Of a stretch of DNA of 64,000 nucleotides, positions 1-11,010 are shown piece after piece. Below the pieces are notes generated by a model. That model saw only the letters and a program-made list of their open reading frames with translations. It did not search any database and was not told the DNA's origin. The DNA lies in contig JAMXBD010002496.1 of the NCBI GenBank assembly GCA_024138025.1, positions 1 through 64,000 of the forward strand, given 5' to 3'. How positions within the stretch are numbered: the first letter of the stretch is position 1; every line of letters starts with the position of its first letter. The DNA comes from Combretum micranthum. Its lineage: Eukaryota; Streptophyta; Magnoliopsida; Myrtales; Combretaceae. The translations under genes and the position numbers were made by a program.

Positions 1-2
1 TT

Positions 3-1048
3 CTAGTAAATTGTGTGTGTGTGTTGATTGAATGTTTGACAATCATTATCTAATTATTTGGTGATTCTGATGTTTAATTTAAATATTAATTAGTCACCAC
101 ACACACACATATCATGAATGTTAAACCACGTATAGATACATATACAAATATGATTTTAAATTTAATGAAATTGATAATGGTATTGTCCTATTAAACCATA
201 TGGACATAGGTGAAGCTTTGAATTGATAAATAATTAATAAAATGACTTCAATTATATTTTATCTACATATTGTCCGATGATGAATTTATATAATAGAAAA
301 AAAGGATGCATATGTAATATTCGACGACAAGTACATATCCACATAAAATGATCCTACTTATATAATAAGATAATTTTGCTTAAAAATTGAATATACAATT
401 TAAAGAATTCTATACAACACGTAAAATATCCCTATTATTTTCCCTTTAATTAGATAAGTGCTAATAAATTATCATGAAAAGATAGATAATTTTGAACCTC
501 AATTAGAATTTAGGTTAATAACTAAACTAGGTAACTAAATTAAACAAATTATTTAAATTGTGGTAAAAAAATTTAATAACCTATCACAATTAGTTAGTAA
601 GTGGATTTAATTGAAATAAAGATATCAATACCTCAATTAAATTTCAATTACCTCAAATCATTATTACATACCAAGCTGAGCTTACATAAATTAAATTTCT
701 AAATCTAATTTGTAGAAATTACAACCTATATTATTCTTACACACCCTCTTTCTTATTCCACCATTTCCACGAAAATCTATCTCTAAAAATTCCCAAATTC
801 AAAGCCCCTTCATTCCATTATTGCTATTGCACCATAATTGGTAAGCATATATCCCCAAATTCTCTCTATATCTTTTACCATATCGATACCCTTTTTTATT
901 TTTTAATTCCTATTTCAATTAAATCATAGGTAATGTAGGTGAATAGGAATTAAGATCAACACAAAAAGCATACGGAAGAAGCTCTAACAGATAATTTTGG
1001 TAGTAGTAGCGTGAAGATCAGAAGATCTAATTAATGATTTTTGCATTT
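3..1048 (+). repeat. 1.1-kb tandem unit U1
   Basis: First of seven head-to-tail copies; units are counted from the (c)tagtaaatt motif. In order the unit holds a TG-rich stretch, about 60 bp of AT-rich sequence, a CA-rich stretch, a long AT-rich body, a pyrimidine-rich leader-like zone (720-840), an intron-like segment with GTAAGC donor at 841 and TAG acceptor at 929, and a 20-codon frame (972-1034). Here the frame begins ACG instead of ATG. U1 is almost identical to U3 (3,918-4,963), much closer than to its neighbour U2, so the two were probably copied as part of a longer block. No known gene product is recognised. Confidence 0.85.
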
Positions 1049-1260
1049 CAAGTAAATTAATTTTAAAATTGTGATGAATATATATGTGTGCGTGTGTTTT
1101 GATTGAACATTTGACAATCATTATCTAATTATTTGGTGATTCCACTGTTAGATTTAAATATTAATTAATCACACTCAAATATATATCATGAATGTTAAAA
1201 TCATGTACAGTATATAAACAAATATGATTTTAAATTTAATGAAAATGATAATGGTATCAT
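1049..1260 (+). repeat. 1.1-kb tandem unit U2, left part
   Basis: The left fifth of unit U2, closely matching 4,964-5,175 (U4). It is cut at about 1,260, where homology passes abruptly into a large LTR. The right part of the unit resumes at 3,481, with roughly 450 bp of unit sequence lost at the junction. Confidence 0.8.
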
Positions 1261-3480
1261 TCGTATATAGAAGGCAAGAACATTGAAAAAGGAAAGGTTT
1301 TGTCAAATATGAAATGTTGGAAATTCGGATGAAATTGAAACCCTACTTTAAAAACCACCAAAATCACTTTTGAACTCATGTTTTGCAAGAAAAATGAAGG
1401 GTATGTATAATAGGTATATTGAAGGAATGATTTTCATAAGCATGGATGAGTTAGGCATGATAAGAATGTAAAAACAAGGAGTAAAGTTAGGATGAAAAAT
1501 ATTGATATGTTGATTAATAGTTAAATTCGTAACTTAGGTTCATGCCTACAAGAACACTTAGTATCTAAGTCTAAATTGGATGTTTTATAAGCTAAATGAA
1601 GTCCTTAGATAATATATATATTGGAGCTTCACTTTTTAATTCATTAGACAAGTTTTCCATAAGAAAAATGCAAGAAAATGAAATTTCAAAATTCGGATTT
1701 TTACAAGAAGCTTGTTTAAAGACATGTTTACTAAATGAAAAATGGGAATTTTTATGCATGAATGAAGGCCATGATTAATATAGACTTTAGGAACTCATTT
1801 TTATTTAGATAACAAGTGAATTACAAGATTAAAAATCAAAGAAACCCTAAGGAGTGTAAAGTGGAAGAATGGTTTCTTAGAAGTAACATTTATGGAATTT
1901 TCTAACACTTAGGAGTTCATAAGAGTGTATTATCACAAAATCATCATGACCATGCATATATTGAGTTCATTACATGGCATTCATGCTAGGAATTCATTTC
2001 CATACCAATCATCTATAAATCATTAACTAGGAACATTTTTATCAAAAGCGAGACAATTTTTCGGAATTGAGAAAGGGGCAGAACAGAACTGATCCCACTG
2101 TTCCATGGCCTTACTATTTTCAAAACTTGAATTTAATATTAGAAATAGATAGATCTTTTGAAGTAGATAGAGATCGATATAAAATTTGCAAAATTCCGAG
2201 TTAAAATGACCAAGTTATGGCCGTTTTAAGTCGGAACTTCCGCAAATAGCGAGAATTCTGGATTCATCTAGTCTAGATGCATAGTTTGGATTAGCTACAT
2301 GATGAGAATCTCATTAGGATTATTTTTACTTGGTAGGTGATCCTGAGCAGGACGACACCTTACCGCCCGATTACTACTACTAGAGAGATCGGCGTCCAAT
2401 GGCCGAGTGAGTTTTACTTTCACTCTCAATCAATGAATGTGATTGTAATGTAGTGTCACTAGTGGTGTAGGCAAAGATAAAAAGAAATCGAATATGCATG
2501 ATGGGGTATATGGGAATTATATATGTTGTCTACTGCTGATGTGTGGAATGGAACTTAAGGAATATCGAAACCGGGTGTTAAGCTATTGACTGATTAGCTA
2601 GTATCTTATATTGAATGTCTATGAATACTTGATGGTCACCTAAAAGAATTGAACTAATGTATATTCGACATCAATTGTAAATTGGATTCATTCATATCAC
2701 GATGGGGTTAGAGCATTCGCATTGGTTGGTTTTTCGTGATCCATAAAACGAATATGTTGGTTAATCGTGATCCATAAAACGAATTTGTTGGTTAATCATG
2801 ATCCATAAAACGAATTTGTTAGTTAATCGTGATCCATAAAACGAAATATTGTTAGTTGACCGTGAGCTTAAACGGCGTCGTACCGCAGGATTCGTTAATC
2901 TGCTAACCCGGGATGGAGGGCGCAAGTCCATCCACATATGATTTCCGGTTAGTCATATGTTTGTTGAACTCATTTGTTTGATGCATACACTTGCTTGAAT
3001 AATCACTTGTTTGAATGAATTGTACATAATTGTGTTATGGAAGTTATTACTCACTAAGCTAGTTAGCTTATGCCCCCATAGTTTTTATCTATTGCAGCAC
3101 GAGTTTATATGGCTTAGACCGAGGCAAGCCACCGCATAGGTACCGGAGATAGGAGTTTCCCATAGAAGTTTACTTCATTTCTTTTGTATAGACTTCCGTT
3201 GGAAACTAAGGACTCTGGATGACTGTAATGGACTTGATATTATTTTTGCGGGGGAATGCCCCTTAGATTTTGTAAACCATAATTATGTGTTTTGATTTAT
3301 TATCTATGGCTAATGAATGCCACATTAAACTGTTTAACTCCATTTGTTGAAGTATTCTATTGTCGTAAAGGAACGCTTTACATCTACTTAAGACTCCCGA
3401 AGGGCTCGGGTAGGGAACTCGAGAGTCTTATTTAGTATGTAGCGGGCTGTTACGTTTAGGATACCCTACGGGGCGTGACA
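1261..3480 (+). mobile_element. Family-A LTR, truncated copy 1
   Basis: This is the right-hand two thirds of a long LTR ending in GGGGCGTGACA. The reverse complements at 38,693-42,122 and 21,729-25,088 are full-length relatives of about 3.4 kb. By alignment with 40,680-40,860, about 1.3 kb of the LTR start (TGTAAACC side) is missing. No primer-binding site or coding sequence follows position 3,480; the host tandem repeat follows directly, so this is not the 5' LTR of an intact element. It contains a 31-bp tandem repeat (2,734-2,857) and the shared dyad block (2,193-2,240). The open frame at 1,596-1,778 is LTR sequence and not a gene. Confidence 0.82.
2734..2857 (+). repeat. 31-bp tandem repeat in family-A LTR
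   Basis: Four copies of a unit starting TCGTGATCCATAAAACG occur at 2,734, 2,765, 2,796 and 2,827, spaced exactly 31 bp. The reverse-complement counterpart at 39,323-39,420 also has 31-bp spacing, whereas 22,341-22,437 uses 38 bp. Confidence 0.9.
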
Positions 3481-3917
3481 CATAATTTCCTATTAAGAAT
3501 TTGCAAATATCTTGAATCATTACCACATACTAAACTGAGCTTACCTAAATTAAATTTCAAAATCTAGTTTCTAGAAATTACGACCTATATCATTCTTACA
3601 CCCCCTCTTTCTTGCTCCACCAATTTCCATAGAGAATATGTCTCTAAAAATTCCTAAATTCAATTTTCATTCATTCCATTGCAAATATTGCACCTAAATT
3701 GGTAAGCATCTATCCTCTCCCCCAACCAAAAAAAAAAAAAAAAATTCTCTTTTATCTTTTACCTATATCAATACCTTTTTTATTTTTTAAAATTCCTAAT
3801 TCAATTAAATTATAGGTAATTAAGATCAACATCAATATCATATGGAAGAAGCTCTAAGAGATAATTTTGGTAGTAGTAGCTTGAAGATCAGAAGATGTAA
3901 TTGATGATTTTTCATTT
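3481..3917 (+). repeat. 1.1-kb tandem unit U2, right part
   Basis: Right end of U2 after the LTR insertion. It includes the pyrimidine-rich leader, a run of 18 or more A (about 3,727-3,744), the intron-like segment and the 20-codon frame at 3,842-3,904, here with an ATG start. Confidence 0.8.
3842..3904 (+). other. Conserved 20-codon ORF of tandem unit (U2)
   Basis: ATG-to-TGA frame reading MEEALRDNFGSSSLKIRRCN. The same frame is open, without indels and with the stop at the same codon, in all six units that retain this part. The start is ATG in U2, U4 and U6 but ACG or ACA in U1, U3 and U5. It lies about 45 bp downstream of an acceptor-like AG, like a 5'-leader exon followed by the start of a coding region. 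I do not recognise the peptide. It may be the captured first codons of a host gene or chance. Confidence 0.35.
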
Positions 3918-4963
3918 CTAGTAAATTGTGTGTGTGTGTTGATTGAATGTTTGACAATCATTATCTAATTATTTGGTGATTCTGATGTTTAATTTAAATA
4001 TTAATTAGTCACACACACACACACATATCATGAATGTTAAACCACGTATAGATACATATACAAATATGATTTTAAATTTAATGAAATTGATAATGGTATT
4101 GTCCTATTAAACCATATGGACATAGGTGAAGCTTTGAATTGATAAATAATTAATAAAATGACTTCAATTATATTTTATCTACATATTGTCCGATGATGAA
4201 TTTATATTAGAAAAAAAGGGCATATGTAATATTCGACGACAAGTACATATCCACATAAAATGATCCTACTTATATAATAAGATAATTTTGCTTAAAAATT
4301 GAATATACAATTTAAAGAATTCTATACAACACGTAAAATATCCCTATTATTTTCCCTTTAATTAGATAAGTGCTAATAAATTATCATGAAAAGATAGATA
4401 ATTTTGAACCTCAATTAGAATTTAGGTTAATAACTAAACTAGGTAACTAAATTAAACAAATTATTTAAATTGTGGTAAAAAAATTTAATAACCTATCACA
4501 ATTAGTTAGTAAGTGGATTTAATTGAAATAAAGATATCAATACCTCAATTAAATTTCAATTACCTCAAATCATTATTACATACCAAGCTGAGCTTACATA
4601 AATTAAATTTCTAAATCTAATTTGTAGAAATTACAACCTATATTATTCTTACACACCCTCTTTCTTATTCCACCAATTTCCACAGAAAATCTATCTCTAA
4701 AAATTCCCAAATTCAAAGCCCCTTCATTCCATTATTGCTATTGCACCATAATTGGTAAGCATATATCCCCAAATTCTCTTCTATCTTTTACCTATATCGA
4801 TACCCTTTTATTATTTTTTAATTCCTATTTCAATTAAATCATAGGTAATGTAGGTGAATAGGAATTAAGATCAACACAAAAAGCATACGGAAGAAGCTCT
4901 AACAGATAATTTTGGTAGTAGTAGCGTGAAGATCAGAAGATCTAATTAATGATTTTTGCATTT
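3918..4963 (+). repeat. 1.1-kb tandem unit U3
   Basis: Nearly identical to U1 with an offset of 3,915 bp. The differences I see are a few microsatellite and homopolymer indels and scattered substitutions. It shares the ACG at the start of the 20-codon frame (4,887-4,949). The intron-like segment lies at about 4,757-4,845. Confidence 0.87.
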
Positions 4964-6049
4964 CAAGTAAATTAATTTTAAAATTGTGATGAATATATAT
5001 GTGTGCGTGTGTTTTGATTGAACATTTGACAATCATTATCTAATTATTTGGTGATTCCACTGTTAGATTTAAATATTAATTAATCACACTCAAATATATA
5101 TCATGAATGTTAAAATCATGTACAGATATATAAACAAATATGATTTTAAATTTAATGAAAATGATAATGGTATCATTCTGTTGAACAATATGAACATAGA
5201 TTAAGCTTTGATTTGATAAATAATTAATAAATGACTTCAATTATATTTTATCTACATAGTGTCCGATGATAAATTTATATAACAAAAAAAAAAAAAAAAG
5301 GAATGCATATGTAATATCCGACGGTAAGTACATATCTACATAAAATGATCCTAATTATATAATAAGATAATTTTGCTTAAATATTGAATATACGATTTAA
5401 AGAATTCTATACAACACATGAAATATCCTTATTATTTGTCCTTTAATTAGATAAGTGCTAATAAATTGTCATGAAAAAATGGATAATTATAAACCATAAT
5501 TAGAATTTAGGTTAATAATTTAATTAGGTAACTAAATTAAACAAATTATTTAAATTGTGGTAAAAAAATTTAATAACCTGTCATAATTGGTTAGTAAGTG
5601 GATTTAATTGAAATAGCAATATCAATACCTCAATTTCTTATTAAAATTTTTTGAATACCTCAAATCATTATTACATACCAAACTGAGCCTACCTAAATAA
5701 ACTTTCTAAATCTAATTTCTACAAATTACAACCTATATCATTCTCACGCCCCCTTATTCTTACTCCACCAATTTCCACAGAGAATTTGTCTCCAAAAATT
5801 CCTCATTCATTTCATTATCAATATTGCACCTAAATTGGTAAGCATATAGCTCCCAAATTCTCTTCTATCTTTTACCTATATTAATACCCTTTTAATTTTC
5901 TGTTAAATTCCTATTTCAATTAAATTATAGGTAATATTGGCGAGTATAAATTAAGATCAACATCGAAATCATATGGATGAAGCTTTAATAGATAATTTTG
6001 GTAGTAGTAGCTTGAGGATCAAAAGATCTAATTGATGATTTCTGCATTT
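4964..6049 (+). repeat. 1.1-kb tandem unit U4
   Basis: A complete uninterrupted unit of 1,086 bp. Its first 210 bp match U2 closely. An A-run lies at about 5,283-5,300. It includes the pyrimidine-rich zone, the intron-like segment and the 20-codon frame with ATG. Confidence 0.87.
5973..6035 (+). other. Conserved 20-codon ORF of tandem unit (U4)
   Basis: ATG-to-TGA frame reading MDEALIDNFGSSSLRIKRSN, in register with the copies at 3,842 and 21,614. Relative to U6 the changes are conservative (E to D, K to R, R to K). No similarity to a known protein is recognised. Confidence 0.35.
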
Positions 6050-6192
6050 CTAGTAAATTAATTTTAAAATTGTGATAAATATGTGTGCGCGTGCGCGCGT
6101 GTGTGTCAATCGAATGTTTAACGATCATTATATAAATATTTGGTGATTTTGATGTTAGATTTAAATCTTTAATTAATCACACACACATATAT
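6050..6192 (+). repeat. 1.1-kb tandem unit U5, left part
   Basis: Start of U5 with a GT/GC-rich microsatellite, cut at the TATAT target site (6,188-6,192) of the following LTR. The unit continues at 12,797 and again at about 20,366. Confidence 0.8.
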
Positions 6193-7960
6193 TGTCACGC
6201 CCTAAGGGGTATCCTAAACGTGGCAATCTGCCGTACACAATATTAAAGCCTAAGAATGACTACCTCAGTCATGCAGAGGCTTCCATATCATGTACAAGGC
6301 ATACATCACAACCAAGGGAACGCATCGGAGTAGGCACAATTTAAAATCGATAATAAATAAGTAATAAGGCAAAGATAATACTTATCATAAAATACAAATA
6401 TGGTAAATTATAATTCTTAGGGGTATATCCCTCTATTGTCTTCGAATCAAAATAAATATACATCTTAAAATTTCCAAACCTAACATAGCATACATTACAT
6501 ATGAGGAACCTTACAAGAAAAATTTATCCTATGCTCCCAATGCCTTCATAAAAGTTTAACATCCTTCCATGATTTTCTTAATGTCATGTACTTTGATTTA
6601 AGCCACAGGTATACCTATTTCAACAAAATCTATAGGGGTATAAGCTTATAACTAGCTTAGTGAGGTATTCATTTTCATTCGCACCATGATTTCAAACAAG
6701 TTCATTTAAATTTTCATACATATGCTATGCATACAATGCCATAATCACGTGATTACACAAATATATATAGTTATCCGGAAACCATATATAGAACGGATTT
6801 ACCCCTCCGTACAAAGGTTAGGGAATTGGTGATGAGATCTGCGACCTTCTACTGCTAGTCCCCAAGTTCCCACCCAAAGCATTCGGTTGGCTCGTTCCGA
6901 ATCTAGAGTCACATTCCCCGAGCGATTTAAATTCTCTAGGAAGGAACATGGCCCGTGACCCACCACGATAACAGCCAATCCAACTCTACGCATAGGAGTA
7001 GAAGCCTTCCGAAAGAAATGACTCAATGGATGCCATGCGTGAGCATTTTATTTTTCTTAAACCAAACCTTGTTAAGGTTTATTAGGGGGCGATCAATCAA
7101 TTTGGCAAACAATAAGCAATCATATAAGTAAGTAAACAAAACACTTAAACATGCAATTTGAAGTTGTGATATTCTTAATTCTCATTTCACACATAAGCAT
7201 AGAATCACATATATACATATCCCCAAATTTCCCATATATATCCATTTTTATCTTTTCTTAGTATACTAGTGCCGCTACTTTACAAGTACAAACAAAGTAA
7301 CGAAATTAAGAGGAATAACTCACTCATCTATTTCGCAATCTTCTTAGCCGTGACAATCCTCAGGAAAGATAATCTCGTATCCTTTGTAACCTAGACAAAA
7401 GAAATACCCAGGGTAAGTATTTCGTAGAAATTCTATTTAAACTTTCTAATTCTATTTCACTATGATCGTCAAAATCGTATAGAATGAAATTCCAATTTAA
7501 AATGGCCATAACTTGCTCATTTTAACTCGAAATTTCGCATATAATATACCGTTTTCTACCTATTCGAAAAGATCTATCCATTTCTAAGGTTGTTTTTGTC
7601 AGATAAGGTCATTTAGGTTCCTAAACCGTAGGGTACATATTCAAAACGAATATTCCTAAATTTTGCAAAACAATTTTCCAATTCAACTTGATTCAAAAAT
7701 CCTTTGATAAAAATATAGATATACATATGATTGATAAATCCGTTTAGTATATAGATAGGCTCACTTTATATGCACAAATTCTAATGGTAGTGTCTCAATA
7801 ATTTATTTCATAAAACAATTCATTTTGGAGTGTTAAAACTTAACTTGACAAATTTCTTTTCATGTACTTTGAGGGAAAAGGAAAAAAATATTATTAAAAT
7901 AAAAAAAAATTACGAAAATGCCACTGGGACGAAATTAATCCTAGAAATAGGCAACACGGC

Positions 7961-8019
7961 CTCGTCTCTTGAAGAGACGAGGTCAGGCCAACCAGTGGCC
8001 TCGTCTCTTCAAGAGCGAG
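7961..8019. repeat. 21-nt palindromes, left cluster of MULE
   Basis: The palindrome CTCGTCTCTTGAAGAGACGAG (7,961-7,981) has two 10-nt arms around one central base. A second copy at 8,000-8,019 has C at the centre and lost one base in the right arm. Both lie just inside the left TIR. Confidence 0.9.
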
Positions 8020-8470
8020 GCCAGGTTAAAATCAGGCAAATCCTATCATATTTCTTGAAAAAGCAAAAATTTACATCAAAAACCTGTAAAAACCTGTCAA
8101 ATACAAATATAAACAGCCATAGAAGCCATTAACCATCCTCCACCATGGCTAAAAAACTAACAAACTACAGTGTTTCCAAGCCCAATCGAAACACACATTC
8201 CCAATCCCAATCATGCACAGTGCAATGAAAATATGAGTATTCGTAGAGTCATAATACATAATAGGAAATGAAATAGAATGAAATGTAGAGTGATTGTTCT
8301 AATAAAAAGTATAGGAGAAAATGAGTACGATTTATACATTCAAGAATAATACAAGGAAATAAGAAGCTACATACAAAAAAAAAAATAAAAAGAAGAAAAT
8401 CTATCTATCGTCCACTACTGCTGCTGTGTGTGTCCCTCCTCCCTCGTCCTCAGCCTCTAACCCGCCTCAC

Positions 8471-9366
8471 TTATATCCTCGGGAATGGGGTACGCTGATG
8501 ATGAGGATGCGGTGAAAATGGGCCAGTCTCTGTAACTGGAGCGGGCTCCTCTCCCGTAGCAGCACTATACTGATGGAATGGGACAGGGTCTGGCTCGACC
8601 TGTGTAAGGCCCTCCCCTATATCATGAGATGGCGATGATCGCCTCTTCTGTGGAGCCAGGGGAGTGTGGAAGTCACTGGATGACGGGTCTGGCATGGGGG
8701 TGTCCCCCATATCGTAAGAAGTGGATGACGGGCCAGCCTCGTCATGAATGACCTGGGAAGGACCAGGCTCATCGAATGGAGGTAGGTCAGACGGCTCAGG
8801 CTCATCTCTGATCTATATACCTGGAGTCCGAGCTCGGCCTACCCCATCCCCGTCCCCGCCCATGCCTCTCTCTAGGAGGAAGTCGTCTCTGTACGTATGA
8901 GGCTGTGGGTCACCCTGTGTTGCTGCTGCTGCTGGTGGAGCTGGTGGTACTGGATCATTGAAATTCAACCCCATAAACTCATCCACTACACGACAGACAT
9001 CTCGTGCAGTGGATGCAGTAAGCTCTGGGAGCATGTCTGGGACGCTAGAAATGAAATCAGCCTGCGAGTAATAGCAAATATTTATATTAGTGAATAGCTT
9101 ATAAGTCAGTACAAGTAGATATAAAGCTTACAGAGACAGTGATCTTACCATGTATCGCATGATAGCTCCCGTGCGACCGATCAGCGTCGGGTATCGCATG
9201 TACACCTATTTACCTTTAGTCTATTGCAAATAATCTCCACTATCTGCTCATATGTTGAATTCTTACTGATACTGACCATAGCAACCGGCCGCTTATCATA
9301 ACAAAAACCATCATCCTCTTGTACAATATTACCATGATCATACAGTATGAACTTCGCCTTATCCAT
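8471..9366 (-). pseudogene. Degenerate MULE-associated gene fragment
   Basis: A minus-strand gene-like fragment inside the MULE. The first part (9,366 down to 9,181) begins MDKAKFILYDHG and has the style of the N-terminal segment of MuDR-type transposase ORFs (short beta-rich leader with an IVEII motif). A one-base shift then leads to an RYPTLIGR segment. A donor-like GTAAGATC near 9,150 and an acceptor-like CGCAG near 9,065 suggest an 85-bp intron. The next exon (9,064-8,813) reads through VCRVVDEFMGLNF into a Pro/Ala-rich tail ending at a stop. Further open but frame-shifted Pro-rich sequence continues to 8,471. No DDE catalytic region or zinc finger follows. The transposase relationship is inferred from style and location, and could instead be a captured host gene. 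Confidence 0.5.
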
Positions 9367-9833
9367 TTCCTCAACAATCCTGCCATCTCATCAAAATTAG
9401 CTTCAATGCATCAAATTCGCAAAATCACACTTGTGAGTTTCATTCCTCATAAAATTTAATATAATTCCAAATGCTACATTTCCAAAGTTCTATTTTTTTT
9501 CCTAAGGAACTCTGATTTCCTACAAACATTATCTTTTTTCACCGCAAATTTCCATGCTAAACCAACACTACATTACCGAATATACCCCCTTCACGACATA
9601 ACAAGTTATTTTTTAATTTTTTTGCCAACTACATTTTCTAAAATAATTATCCAACAACTAATTACTATATTAAATTTTTTTCCTAGAATTTACATATATA
9701 TATGTATCCATATAATTAGAAAAAATTTCTCCGTATTAGAATCGCACAACAATACCCGTTGATGACATTACAAGTTATTTTTAATTATTTTCCCACCTAC
9801 ACTTCCTAAAATAATTATCCAACAACTAATGAC

Positions 9834-9970
9834 CTCGTCTCTTCAAGAGACAAGGTCACACACGGAGCAACCTCGTCTCTTCAAGAGACGAGGCCAAAAA
9901 AACATGACACGGCCTCGTCTCTTGAAGAGACGAGGTCAGGCACTTACGACTCGTCTCTTCAAGAGACGAT
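9834..9970. repeat. 21-nt palindromes, right cluster of MULE
   Basis: Four copies of the CTCGTCTCTT-N-AAGAGACGAG palindrome lie at 9,834-9,854 (one arm mismatch), 9,872-9,892 (perfect), 9,914-9,934 (perfect) and 9,950-9,970 (last base changed), spaced 36-42 bp. The last abuts the right TIR. Central bases are C, C, G and C. The set mirrors the left cluster. Confidence 0.92.
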
Positions 9971-10916
9971 GCCGTGTTGCCTATTTCTGGGATTAATTTC
10001 GTCCCAGTGGCATTTCGTAATTTTTTTATTTTAATAATATTTCTTTTCTTTTCCCGTATTTTGAAGAAAACTTTATATTTCCTAGGTTACTATAAATGAG
10101 TATATTCTTATTTTATTTTCCTCATTCCTTTTTACAAAACAAGTCAATTTTCCTTTAACTTTGGTGTTTTATAATTCTACTTCTAGTGATAAAAGATCAA
10201 AGTTATCAAAAGTCTATTAAATTGTTAATAACTATTTATAAATTTGCATTTAGAATGGTTTTAGAAAATGAGTCTTTTCTTTTTATATTTCTTGTTTAAA
10301 ATATAAGTTCTTGTTTTCTAAAACTTTGTCTTTTATTTCCTCTACAAGTTTTATTTGAAAAGAATCATCTTTATTGATAAAATCCTTTGTTTTTAATCTT
10401 ATCATATTTGTATTCTTTGAAAATAAGTTCTTTCGTCAGAAACTTGAAAATCATTATTTTCCTAAGTGGGTTTATAACTTTGTAGATTGATTTTTATCTT
10501 AACTTTGAAAATTAGCTTGCTTTGGTTTTGTTATGGAGTTGAAAAGAGTTTAATCTTAAGCTTTTTGTGAAAACTTTGAATACTACAAATTATTTTACTA
10601 AAATTTAGGTGCCATATTATAAAAAGAAGTATTTATTTCTTATATTTCCTTGGTAAAGCTATCTTTGTTATTTGAGAAAACTTTGACAAAACTTGTATTA
10701 TCTTATTTCTATGTTGTTGATAATAACTCCATTATTTAATGACAAGTCACATAATAGAAAATTTAGTTTTAAGTTCCTCTAATAAAATAAAATTCTATTT
10801 TTAAATTTAGTCGAGACAATATCATTATGTATGTGCAAGTATTATGAGCATGTAAAATAATAAGGATATGAGAAAATACTAGAAACAAATAATAATAAGC
10901 AAAATAATAAAAATAT

Positions 10917-11010
10917 CAAGTATTAGGAACCTTAGCTTCATCAAGGTGTCTCGGTCAAGTATTGGGAGCCTTAGCTTCATCAAGGCATCCCAGGACTTCA
11001 TCAAGGTATC
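10917..11010. repeat. 38-39-bp repeat in family-B LTR
   Basis: About two and a half copies of a segment with CCTTAGCTTCATCAAGG occur here. Copy 2 of the family has a single unit near 16,440-16,490. Copy 3 has two (48,056-48,130). Confidence 0.8.

Larger units (their letters stand above)
7873..10055. mobile_element. Mutator-like (MULE) DNA transposon, non-autonomous
   Basis: The 2,183-bp element is flanked by a 9-bp direct repeat, GTACTTTGA (7,864-7,872) and GTATTTTGA (10,056-10,064), with one mismatch. The uninserted site is visible in the related LTR near 15,575-15,590. Terminal inverted repeats of about 90 bp start GGGAAAAGG and end CTTTTCCC, and contain an AT-rich stretch and the segment GCCACTGGGACGAAATTAAT. 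Long TIRs plus a 9-bp TSD are the Mutator superfamily signature. Between the TIRs lie palindrome clusters at both ends and a broken minus-strand gene fragment (8,471-9,366). No transposase catalytic domain is seen, so it would need a transposase supplied in trans. Confidence 0.9.

Noticed and set aside
7830..8132. 100-codon plus-strand ORF
   Set aside because: It spans the LTR/TSD/MULE TIR junction and the palindromes, so it is an accident of insertion.
9834..9970. CRISPR-like array
   Set aside because: Spacing is 36-42 bp, but repeats are palindromes inside a plant MULE with variable centre bases; there are no cas genes and the genome is eukaryotic.
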